DNA of 64,000 nucleotides from Dillenia suffruticosa (taxonomy: Eukaryota > Streptophyta > Magnoliopsida > Dilleniales > Dilleniaceae). The DNA lies in assembly GCA_033439265.1 (NCBI GenBank), contig JAVTVX010000009.1, positions 3,957,609 through 4,021,608 on the forward strand, in the 5' to 3' direction. Of the stretch, positions 1 through 10,197 are shown piece after piece. Numbering within the stretch: position 1 is the stretch's first letter; each line of letters starts with the position of its first letter. The notes under the pieces were generated by a model that did no database searches, was not told the origin of the DNA, and saw only the letters and a program-made list of their open reading frames with translations. The position numbers and the translations under genes are program-made.

Positions 1-350
1 TAGTCCTTCCCAAATCCTACATCGTACCCTTGAAACTAATTTGGTATATAACAGTCTTGATTTCTCCCAGGTAACTTGATACCTTACACTTGTCCTTGAG
101 TTTTCCTTCGTAGAATTTTATGCAGATAAGAGATCAGATATAAAAAAAAAAAAAAATACTAGGATGTTACTTGGGAAATAAGTTAACCATCTCTCTACAA
201 AAGAGAGAGGGAGAGAGATTGAGAAAACATATGCATTAGGAATTTCTTTGCATAGAATTTTGGTATCAAATTCCATTTTTTGAGAAAAAATTGATTGTTA
301 CATAAAGATTTATTCTTTTCTGTTGCAGAAATAAGCGCTTAGATATATTC

Positions 351-390
351 TTTTCTTTTCTTTTCTTTTCTTTTCTTTTCTTTTCTTTTT
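351..390. repeat. (TTTTC)n microsatellite
   Basis: Eight consecutive TTTTC units, the last slightly degraded, in AT-rich intergenic DNA. Confidence 0.9.
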
Positions 391-795
391 ATAATAAGAG
401 TTTCATGCAAAGCAGAGACCTTCTGGAACTAAATAACCTTTAGGGCATTCGCTTATAAAACAAGTTAAATAACCCATAAAAGCCAAGAGAAAAGAGATGT
501 GTTCACTCCTTTCAATATATATTTATATTCTGATTCATTGCTCTGCTTTTGGTTATGTAGTTGATCTTGCGACCCTGTTTTAAATTTTAATAGCCCCATC
601 TTGTTTGGGGAAGAAAAGCTTCGGTTTTGGGAGTGCCAAATCTAGGGCTTGGGTTAGGGCTTCATTGATTTCTTTAAAAATATGCAACATCACGTAGACA
701 TTCTGTTTCTGTCGATACATCATCGATTCCCTTCATTTTTATGTACTCAAACCCCAAGAACAGGAACCGATTCCCTTCGGTGATTATTACTGGGA

Positions 796-1004
796 GATCT
801 GGTTTGCCACTGCCAGAAGGGCTTGGATTGGTTGCTCCAAGATTGGTCTTTTATGATTTTTTCCCCCTACCCCTAACTCAATTTATATTCAATTAAAAAA
901 AATAAAAACATATTTTTCCAATGATTGGGGAGGAGGCCTATTGTTGATTTGAGCAACCACAACAATCCTGTGGCCAAGCCCTTCAGGCAGTGGCAAACCT
1001 GATC
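796..1004. repeat. Long imperfect inverted repeat, possible hairpin RNA
   Basis: Positions 796-826 and 974-1004 are reverse complements at 29 of 31 positions. A second, shorter pairing joins 828-840 to 948-962, leaving a loop of about 107 bases and a bulge of about 11 bases in the right arm. The duplex with few mismatches is compatible with a microRNA or siRNA precursor, but also with a chance inverted copy of a local repeat, because part of the right arm recurs at about 1510-1580. I do not recognise a known microRNA in either arm. Confidence 0.6.
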
Positions 1005-1787
1005 TTTGCAGTAATTGTGCATGACTGAAGGACAGAAGACTTCCATCCAGGTATTTCAAGATCCTAACTTAAGCATCCAAGCATCAAATGTGAGTTGGAG
1101 CACAAGCAAGGTCGTGCACTCGTAGTTTGCTGCAATCAGGTATTAAACTACAAACACTTTTGTGTATACTCGAATCAAATATTTCACAAGGTCAAGATGC
1201 CTCAACAGGACAGCTGAAAAAGCACCAATATCATCCACAGAATCTTACCACTTTTTACATTCTTTCTAGTTAAAAATTTAATAGAATCAGTACCTAACCC
1301 TACATTGTACCCTTGAAACTAATTGGGTAGTATCCTTATTAATTTATAACAATCTTGATCTCATGTTTGACTACACTGCTCTGATTGCATATTCTGTATG
1401 ATGCTGTTTAAAAATGGGTAGGTAACAGAAGTCTCCATATATACCATACATGAAAATATTACTAGTCACTCACTCTTCATTGCTTTCTTCTAGGTAACAT
1501 GATATCACCTCAAGCAACCACTAGAGTCCTATGACCAAGGCCGCAAACTTGATTTTTGCAACAATAATAACAACAATAATTTAAGTCTTAATCTTGACAG
1601 CAAACTTGATCTTTGCAATATGGTTTAATGATCGAGAAGAAGCTTTGAAATTTTCAGAAGTCTTCCCGAAATAAAAATGTGTAGAGAGGATTTCTAGGGC
1701 AAACCATCCCATCTACAGATGCACTTTAATGGCAATCGAGAAAAGCATTCAACTTAAACTTCGACTTGAACACTTATTCCAAGATTT

Positions 1788-4700
1788 TCATTGCGAACCA
1801 TTGACCGTAAAATGCTTGAGCACATTGTTGTCATGCTGCACCCTTCCACTTATCTCCAAGCACAAGCCATTGGGAATTGTCCTGTTTTCTTTCCCCTTAA
1901 CAGGCTTCCTTGTGACTCCAAGGTCCATGAAGATTGGTTGTATCTTAAAAAATGAGTTCGGTTTAATCCGATTCATTTCTCTTTCATCCAAAGCAGAAAT
2001 TATTTTGGTCTCAGACTCAAGCTCCTTGACTTCATTTTCACTCAATAGCACCTGCAAATACACAAGGAATTAAAGTAAATATAAGTCCCGTGTTCTTGCT
2101 GCAAGTTGGTTTTTGTAGAGCACTCGAACACGTAGATAGAAAGGTCCAAATGACCGGATAAAAAAGTTCAAAGATGTTTAATAACCCTGAAGTGACACTA
2201 AAAGAAAACAAAAAAGTCAAAATGATTTGAATGGTAAGGAAAAAGGTGAGATGAGACTGAACAGTGGCGGGTTTGAATCAAATGATGGGCTTGTACAACT
2301 CAAAATGTCCAATTAAGACCTGCAGCAGCATGAAAAATTGGTCCAGCAACAAAGCAACACAATTGAAACAAGACAGCGTATTGGAAAGATACAAAACTTG
2401 CGACCAAACAAATTAAATGTCACCACCACTCTATTACGCCAGGCATGTTCAGCTTCTTCAATCTCCTCTCGGCTTTTCCTTAGAAGTTCCTTTTCCTATA
2501 CACAGATACAATTAGCAATTGAAATTCTTCTGTGTATAAACACAATTCATCGCAATTTTGCAATTATGTGGTTTCAATAACTTATGTTACCTGAACAGAC
2601 AACCAACTATTCCCCTCAAACTCATAATAGTAACCTTTGGTCATCTACCACCGTTGTACGGGTTGCAGAGTTCCTGTCGTATTCAACAAGCCTCTTTGCA
2701 TAAGCTTCGGCTGCAACCTCCGCATCAGACAAGGGGACCAAACTATCATCCAGACCAGCATATGAGCTTCCTTCTCTTAGCACCAAAGCACCACAGAAAC
2801 TGCAAGGCCCCTCTCCTTCCTCCTCACAAACAATCTTGCCACATGATAAACAATTGCTAATTAGTCTGTGCTGGCGAGCTTGACACGAGCACAGTTTCCC
2901 CTTCTGGAATACAATCGAGCCTTTCTGCAAGGGTAATAACTTTGCCACCCTTCTTTTTAGACCCCTGATTTCCCTTTTTAAACCCACTTTCTCATTTGAA
3001 CCCTGCTGTTGTTGATTGCTTGACCCTGGGACCTCTCTTGGCTGTCTTGATGGTTTCCTATTAGTTCTGGTTGAACCTTCATCAGTGCGTGGTTTGACAT
3101 AGGCATGTAATCTGGATGTTGAAATATCTGCAGTGCTGGGCAACTCAGCATAACCTCTCCGTTGTAAATATTCCTCGATTACATTTTTCCCAGCTTCCAG
3201 CCCAATAATGTTCTGCCCCCAGAATAAAAGCCATATTAACAAATCGTGGACAGGTGACAGGGGTGAAAGTAACCACCATAATGAAATGCATATACACATA
3301 CAAAGAAGGATCTTTTTGAATGCAAGGTTAATTGTGATATATTCCTTTTCCTACATGATCCCTTTCCATCTACAAATGACTCATGCCAGAAGTAGTTAAA
3401 TATTCTGTTCAATTTCAAGTAAAGGAAGTTGAATTATTTACAATACAATGTGCACTAAAAGCCTATCATGTGTTTTACAACTGCTAGCATTATGACTTTC
3501 AGGTTGAACAATAACAAATAATTTTAAGGGTGATTTACTTACATTTGCAATTAGGGCTTACCCCATACACAAAGTGTTCCCCAGATTAGCGTGGGAGTAA
3601 AGGGAAGGTGGACATATATTTACTTACATACTTACATTTGCAATAAAGGAATTATTTATGGAGACTTCATATTCTTCATCTTCTCACTATATTTTCTTAG
3701 AGTGTTCAAAATTATCATTTTTTTTTTTAAATCATCAGACAAGGAACTCAAAAATAAATAAATAAATAAATAATCCTTTGTCAAATTGGATAATCAATGA
3801 AAATGCAATTTAATTTTTTGTCTGTTTGCTTCGAGCACAATAGTTCAATTCACCAGCAATGTCAAATAAACAGTCAAACTAACAAGAAGATGGTGGTAAC
3901 AAAGCAATCATTGGATTCAGGGTCATACAAATGAGGAAATAAAGCAAATAAGCAAATTCACAATCATACAAATGAATAGAGAATTCTTGGTGCAAAATGT
4001 CAGAGCAATATATTATATTCTAAATGCGGATCACTCCTTTTTTCGGTATAAAAAATAGTGGAGTCCGCTAAGTGAAAAAGAATTATCATTAAACATCCAA
4101 AGGCGTTAGAAAATATGTTTGTTGTGCAGGAACAAGATCATGAAATGCTTCTATGTATGAAAAGTGGATCACGAGGGTCAGCTTATGAAATTCACTAGTT
4201 GGGTTATGGATCACATGCAGCAAAGCATAATGGTATACATGTAAATATGGATTTCATCCACATAATTTAAAAAAAATAAATCAGATATAGGTTCCAACTC
4301 AAAATAAGGATATATGCTCAAGTATAATTGTTGAATTGAAGTAGTTCACGAGCTGTAAGTGACTAATAATTATTCCAGGGGTATAGCAGACCCGAGCTAT
4401 GCCATCTATTAGGAGTGTCATCTCAGTTAAGGAAACATCATTAATGTCCGCATCATAACGATCTCAAACAAGGCATCCATCCATAGTAGCAGTAGCCAAA
4501 CCAAGAATCGACGAAATCTATCCCTATGCGATGAATAGGGGTGTTGGGACCAATGTAGGAACAAAATAAGTTCAACTTTTGCATAAGCTATGGGCCAAAT
4601 TTTCTAAGTTTCACCAAACCAACTTTTACAATTCAACACTATTTAAACGAATTGAAAATCATAGAACAAACAGCAACAGACCCAGATTAAAACCCACTAG

Positions 4701-4954
4701 GAAAACTACTTCATATCAGGAATTAGATACTTAAAAACAGAAAGAAAAAAAAAATCATTTTAATTTGCATAAAAACGATGAGAGAAAGAGGGAATGGGGA
4801 TTACGTCAAGGTACTCTTTAGCATCTTGGGGAAGAGCAAATTCAAAGTAAGAAACCAATCCCGAGATCATGTCTTTGTCTAATCCTATCCCTGTTTCCAA
4901 TTTTTTTGTTAGATACAACAGCGCCTTCTCTAGCCATTCTCCTGAACTTCCCGT
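1788..4954 (-). CDS. ASC-1/TRIP4-like zinc-finger transcription cofactor, apparently disrupted
   Basis: Activating signal cointegrator 1 is a nuclear cofactor with a C2HC5-type zinc finger. Minus-strand exons: about 4954-4805 (residues WLEKALLYL, then DAKEYLD), 3212-2591, 2495-2397 and 2051-1788 (ends LKHFTVNGSQ, stop TGA). The second exon carries the finger as CSCQARQHR, then CLSCGKIVCE and PCSFCGALV, followed by the family motif EYDRNSATRT. Later exons carry EEIEEAEHAWRNRVVVTF and DEREMNRIKPN, also typical. Oddities: the frame upstream of WLEK is open but has no ATG, only ACG at 4954-4952 (first ATG is 4870); one extra base near 2650 breaks the frame between VVDDQ and YYYEFEGNSWLS; and exon 3 ends GGTCGCAAG then TTTTG, with no GT donor in the right phase. 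Identity is firm; whether it is a pseudogene or a sequence with small errors is open. Confidence 0.8.
3420..4804 (-). other. First intron of the ASC-1-like gene
   Basis: AT-rich DNA between exon 1 (donor GT at 4804-4803) and exon 2 (acceptor AG at 3214-3213); the intron itself runs 4804-3213. It contains an AAAT run near 3751-3772 and no other recognised feature. Confidence 0.6.
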
Positions 4955-5237
4955 TCTCTCTCTCCTCGAAGAAAATGAGGAAGACGAATTGAAGAGCTTC
5001 GAAGACAGCCCTTTTTATAATGTACGCAGGGTATTCTACCCCAAAAAAAAAAAGAGTAAGTAATATGGACCATGCTTACATCAGCAACAAGTAATCCACC
5101 CCCCCCGGGGGGAAGGCCCGGCCCGGCCCGTTCATGACTTCTCATGGCGTTTTACGAAGTTAATTGCTTTAGGCCAAGGGGATTAAAAAAATAATAAAAA
5201 AAAAGGATCGATGCTTCCGAATTGAAAACTTTTATCC

Positions 5238-5282
<45 letters not shown>
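5238..5282. repeat. (AAT)15 microsatellite
   Basis: Fifteen perfect AAT units upstream of the ASC-1-like gene. A short G+C-rich patch at about 5100-5130, with runs of C and G and GGCCC repeats, lies just before it. Confidence 0.95.
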
Positions 5283-5283
<1 letters not shown>

Positions 5284-5284
5284 T

Positions 5285-7800
5285 ATCTTTATTTCAAAAA
5301 TATTAATATATCGTAATCTAAGAAAAAGAGTTGCTAGAATTTATCTCAAATAGGAAAACAAAATGAAAATTTTTATATTTATAAGTTTTTATTATATTAA
5401 TGGTGGGAGAGATTATCTGATAGTTTAAATTCATATTTATAATTTCTTATTTAATATCACTAACACTGCTTCACCTTGTGTATCTCATAATTTGCGCAGT
5501 AGTTGAATCACAATTTTGAAGAAATTGTAAGGTATTATGAAATGTGAAATTTCTATTTTTATTTAATATTAAATTATATTTAGTCAATTAATGGAAAAAA
5601 AATTACTTCGAACATATAAATCTATAGGAATAGACACATTATTTCTAATAATAAAAAAACTTAACCTTGCATGAACTAAAGAGGGTCGTGTGCAATAGTC
5701 CCTTTCACTATTTATAAATACTCTCTGAGAATGGTAAAATAGTATTTGAAAGAGACAACTCCTAAAATGAGTTTCATAGTACTTAAACTGGATTAATCGG
5801 AAAAAATTCGAATACCGACGATGAAAACCAAAAAAAAAAAAAAAAAATTTAGCCTCAGTGTCTTTTGAAACATAGATTTAGAGTTTTCTCTTCTAATCTC
5901 AAACTTTTCTCTTACATATAATATAGAAAAACTCTTATTATGATTCTAAATCAGACTGATTATAACATAAAAAAAATTAAACAGTTATAACATGGGCGTG
6001 GATTGAATGGATGGATAAGATTAAAGTGGAGATCAGGAGGGTGGCAAAGCCGTAGTGCCGATGGACATTCACACAAACCATGGATTAGATTATGGAGGCC
6101 AGGAGGGTGACCATGTGGTTCTTTTAATTTTTTGCAAATCAATGACATCTTTAAAACCCACTTACCTTGCTAATACGACGATCATGTCGATCTCTTCTGC
6201 TTGGTTCTCAAGCTTGATTTTGTCAATCTTGTGGTGGCCCTTTTCTCGGATGTGGCTCCCTCTCATCCTAGATTCCATATTCTACAGGAATGCTGGCGAA
6301 CTCTAATTCATCATATACTTTCTATTCCAAAAAAGGATAATAGTTGTGCCGTTGACAATCTCTTATGGGGCTCATGAGTTTTACTCTCTTTAACATGAGA
6401 TTTATGATTTTTTTGAGATAAGACCAGACTTTTCTACTCTCTATATACTTAATAATAAAAAAAAAACCTAAAGACCTGATTCAAATTAGCAAATTCCATT
6501 GATGCAATGCTTGGAAATAAGAGTAGATGGGTCCCCGAGGGATAGTTTATCTATCTCAATTCCTATAAATTTAAATCTCTGTGGAAAAAATAATAATAAT
6601 AATAAGAATAGATGATAGTTAGAATGTAAAAGGATCGCATGCAGGCAGGATGTCAAAAAGACGCGCAACCTTGAAAAGAACACCTGAACCTTATGAGGAG
6701 ATAAGATCCGAGATTGTAATCTCCAAGGACAAAATTTGAAAAAAAAATTGAATTGAGGACAAAACTCCAGCTTCCTTTCTTGGAATGCTAAAGGGAATCC
6801 AGTTGCCATCCTGGTCCAAAGCAGTTAATCAAATGTTTTGCCTGATTGTCAACACTTATACTAATCACTTTAATTAGGACCCCAAAACCCAATTGACCTT
6901 AGAAAGAATGCCCCTAAACTTGACGCAACAGTAAACCCAGGTGAAAATTATATGATATGGAACTATCCTTTTTTATTTTCAATTTTTTTAATGCTTACCG
7001 ACCCTTCTAAGATTTTGTATATATATAGAAGTTATTAGCTATACTTATAAATGTTTTTTTTTTTTTTTATCAAATATGATGATGATTTGAAACCGAATTA
7101 AATTAAAATTAGAATCGTCAATTCTAATTTTATGGATAGATCGCTATATCAATCTTATATGAACCTAAATTTAGAAGAATAATGAATCGAAATCAAGAAT
7201 CGAATTGAAACTTATAAAATTTGTTTGAAGTAATAGAACGAGAATAAGATTTACAAATGAAATTCAATCAAAATGAATATGGGTTTTTTTTAAAATTCAT
7301 TTTTAAAATTTTAATTTCAAATTCAATTTTGATTTCCGAACCAAACACCAATTAAAATTTTTTTTATCCCATCTATTCAAAACAAATTAATAATCTTTTG
7401 GGGTTCGATCAGATACTTTCTTCAAACTTAGATAACCCATGTTTAGTTATGTTCACTCGGCTTCCACTGCATAGAAATAGAAGTAATCAAAATATTTAAT
7501 CTAAACAAGAGGTTGTTATCGGCCTAATTCGATTTAACCTAACTTTATACCAACGCAGAGGAAGTTATAGGCTTGACAATAGCCCATCAGAGCCCGCAAT
7601 AAGCCAGTGACTGCTGGAAGGACAAAATTGTCCTCATAATCTCTCTCTTCTCTCTCTTACATTTGGGTACTGAAAAGCCCTAGGCTTTTCCACTCAAATA
7701 TTTCAACTTCAATTGCTCTACGGAGACAGTTCTCTCGAAGATTCAGGTGTGTTTCTTGTTCTTAGACTTCAGACCCACTTAGCTTGACTAGTTGTCTAGT
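5285..7800. other. AT-rich intergenic DNA
   Basis: No gene recognised. Positions about 5740-5848 (ending in a long A run) resemble 28380-28482 and look like the 3' half of a decayed SINE. Short open frames at 6055-6306 (plus) and 6486-6809 (minus) show no recognisable family. The right end, from about 7640, holds pyrimidine-rich sequence and should be the promoter and 5' leader of the PPR gene; a possible leader splice donor follows TTCAG near 7745. Confidence 0.5.
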
Positions 7801-7839
7801 GTTAATTTTTTGAGGTTTTCGGGTTAATGGAAATAAAAC

Positions 7840-10197
7840 ATGAAAAATTTGGCTAATGGGTATCATATAATGAAGCCTGTATTGCCAAAACATGTAATTT
7901 CAGTGATAAAGTACCAGAAAGACCCATTTAAAGCACTTGAAATTTTCAATTCTGTTGCGAAGGAGGATGGGTTTAAGCACACGTTGTTAACTTACAAATG
8001 TATGATTGAGAAACTAGGCTTTCATGGGGAGTTTGAGAAAATGGAGGATGTTTTCTCTGATATGAGAACGAATGTTGATCATGGTATGTTGGAGGGAATA
8101 TATATTAGTGCCATGAGAAGTTATGGGAGGAAAGGGAAGGTTCAAGAAGCCGTCGATGTTTTTGAAAGGATGGACTTCTATAATTGCGAGCCTTCGGTTC
8201 AATCTTATAATGTGATCATGAATATTTTGGTCGAGTATAGGTACTTTGATCAAGCCCACAAAGTGTATCTGAGGATGAAAGATAAGGGTATTGTTCCTGA
8301 TGTCTATACCTATACAATTAGGATGAAGTCGTTTTGTGGGACAAGTAGGCCTCATGCTGCTCTTAGGCTTCTAAATAACATGACTGCCGTCGGTTGCAAA
8401 GTCAATGCGGTTGCATATTGCACTGTTATAGGAGGATTTTACAAGGAAAATTATCAGGTTAAGGCATATGAGTTATTCGATGAAATGCTTACACTTCAGA
8501 TTTTTCCTAATATAGCCACGTTTAATAAGCTTATACATGCACTTTGCAAGAAGGGTGATATTCTAGAAAGTGAGAAACTTCTGAACAAGGTGCTTAAGAG
8601 GGGACTGTCTCTTAATTTGTACACATTTAATATCTTCATTCAAGGTCTTTGCAGACAAGGCATGCTAAAGGGTGCTGCTGGTCTTTTGGATAGTGTGACT
8701 AAAGAAGGTTTATTTCCTGACATTGTCACGTACAACATCCTAATATGTGGCTTGTGTAAGAATTTGAAAGTTGTGGAAGCTGAAAGCTATTTGCATAAAA
8801 TGGTAAGCAAAGGGTTCAAGCCTGATGAATATACCTATAATACTATCATTGATGGGTATTCCAAACTGGGGATGGTACAAAATGCCGAGAAAGTTGTTAA
8901 AGATGCTGTTTTCAAGGGGTTTGTGCCTGATAAATTTACTTACTGCTCCCTGATAATGGGGTCATGTCAGGCTGGTGACATCGACAAAGCACTGGATATT
9001 TTCAGTGGTGCATTAGGGAAAGGGTTGAAGCCGAATGTTGTACTTTACAATGCTTTGGTGAAAGGACTGTCACAGAAGGGACATATCTTGCAAGCTTTGC
9101 AGCTGATGAATGATATGTCTGAAAATGGGTGCAGCCCAGATATATGGACTTACAACTTAGTCGTAAATGGTTTGTGTAAGATGGGTTATGTATCTGATGC
9201 CTACAACCTCATGAACGATGCTATGAGCAAAGGATATCTTCCCGATATTTTTACTTTTAATACATTGATTGATGGATACTGCAAGCAATTGAAGTTGGAC
9301 AATGCACTTGAGCTTGTGGATAGAATGTGGGCCCATGGTGTTGCTCCAGACGTGATCACATACAATACCATTTTGAATGGCCTATGCAAAGCTGCTAAGT
9401 CTGAACATGTGATTGAGACTTTCAAAGCAATGATAGAGAAGGGCTGTATTCCCAATACTGTTACTTATAATACAGTAATAGAAAGCTTGTGCAAAGCTGG
9501 AAAACTGAAAGAAGCTTTAGAAACGGTTGAGGAGATGAAAAACAAGGGCATGACTCCAGATGTCATTAGTGTTGGGACATTACTTACTGGGTTTTGTGAG
9601 AATGGGGATCTTGATGGTGCATACCAGCTGTTTAGGAGGACTGAACAACAATACAGTGTCTCTCACACGACAGTGACATACAATATAATTATCAAAGCAT
9701 TTTGTGAGAAACTTAATGCTGTTATGGCCAACAAGCTTTTCCTTGAGATGGCTGAGAATAGCTGTCCTCCAGATGCTTTCACTTACCGTGTCATTATAGA
9801 GGGCTTTTGCAAAACTGGAGATGTTGATTCTGGGCATGCATTTCTTCTTGACGAGGTAGAGAAGGGGTTTATTCCATCAGCTACAACGATTGGACAGGTA
9901 CTAAACTGTCTTTGTGTGAAACATAGAGTCCCGGAAGCAGTTTGTATTATCCACCTTATGGTGCAAAAAGGTATTGTTCCTGAGGTTGTAAACACAATTT
10001 TTGAGGCTGACAAGAAGGTGGTAGCTGCACCTAAGATTGTTGTAGAAGATCTGCTGAAGAAGGGTAATATAACTTATTATACATATGAGCTTGTATACAA
10101 TGGCATTAGAGATAAAAAGCTAGTTAAGCAAAAGCCAAGAAAGTATTTGTATGACTCCAGAAAGAAGAACTTGAAATTTCAACAATCTGTTGCTTGA
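7840..10197 (+). CDS. P-class PPR protein, At1g74580-like
   Basis: An intronless 785-residue pentatricopeptide repeat protein, expected to bind organellar RNA sequence-specifically. About 19 uninterrupted 35-residue P-type repeats span residues ~50-710, most ending in a PD or PN pair (for example GIVPD, GFKPD). The tail is basic and has no E or DYW editing domain. Long stretches match what I recall of Arabidopsis At1g74580, such as LPKHV near the start, KTSRPHAALRLLNNM-like text, and DKK.VAAPK.V.EDLLKK near the end. Two starts are possible: 7840, and 7870 (MKPVLPKHV), which matches the Arabidopsis start better. A ten-codon upstream frame (7827-7856) overlaps the first ATG and stops before the second, which also favours 7870. 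The organelle and exact target are not known from sequence. Confidence 0.95.
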   Translation: MKNLANGYHIMKPVLPKHVISVIKYQKDPFKALEIFNSVAKEDGFKHTLLTYKCMIEKLGFHGEFEKMEDVFSDMRTNVDHGMLEGIYISAMRSYGRKGKVQEAVDVFERMDFYNCEPSVQSYNVIMNILVEYRYFDQAHKVYLRMKDKGIVPDVYTYTIRMKSFCGTSRPHAALRLLNNMTAVGCKVNAVAYCTVIGGFYKENYQVKAYELFDEMLTLQIFPNIATFNKLIHALCKKGDILESEKLLNKVLKRGLSLNLYTFNIFIQGLCRQGMLKGAAGLLDSVTKEGLFPDIVTYNILICGLCKNLKVVEAESYLHKMVSKGFKPDEYTYNTIIDGYSKLGMVQNAEKVVKDAVFKGFVPDKFTYCSLIMGSCQAGDIDKALDIFSGALGKGLKPNVVLYNALVKGLSQKGHILQALQLMNDMSENGCSPDIWTYNLVVNGLCKMGYVSDAYNLMNDAMSKGYLPDIFTFNTLIDGYCKQLKLDNALELVDRMWAHGVAPDVITYNTILNGLCKAAKSEHVIETFKAMIEKGCIPNTVTYNTVIESLCKAGKLKEALETVEEMKNKGMTPDVISVGTLLTGFCENGDLDGAYQLFRRTEQQYSVSHTTVTYNIIIKAFCEKLNAVMANKLFLEMAENSCPPDAFTYRVIIEGFCKTGDVDSGHAFLLDEVEKGFIPSATTIGQVLNCLCVKHRVPEAVCIIHLMVQKGIVPEVVNTIFEADKKVVAAPKIVVEDLLKKGNITYYTYELVYNGIRDKKLVKQKPRKYLYDSRKKNLKFQQSVA

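Larger units (their letters stand above)
1..1787. other. Intergenic DNA with diverged local duplications
   Basis: No coding region is recognised. A 25-base segment at 16-40 recurs with one mismatch at 1299-1323, followed in both places by a similar 'aggtaac.tgata' segment (about 69-84 and 1493-1508), so part of the interval is a diverged direct duplication. A further related segment (about 1510-1580, with a shorter piece at 1590-1620) resembles the right arm of the inverted repeat at 796-1004. It may hold a non-coding transcript or the 3' flank of the minus-strand ASC-1-like gene. Confidence 0.5.

Noticed and set aside
796-1004. Hairpin as a known conserved microRNA (for example miR171, miR399 or miR408)
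   Set aside because: Neither arm contains a mature sequence I recognise.
3236-3418. Short open frames over the ASC-1-like exon 2/intron 1 boundary as separate genes
   Set aside because: They lie in intron or antisense to a recognised zinc-finger exon and have no recognisable family.
8014-10013. Minus-strand open frames within the P-class PPR gene
   Set aside because: They are shadows of the long conserved plus-strand PPR frame.
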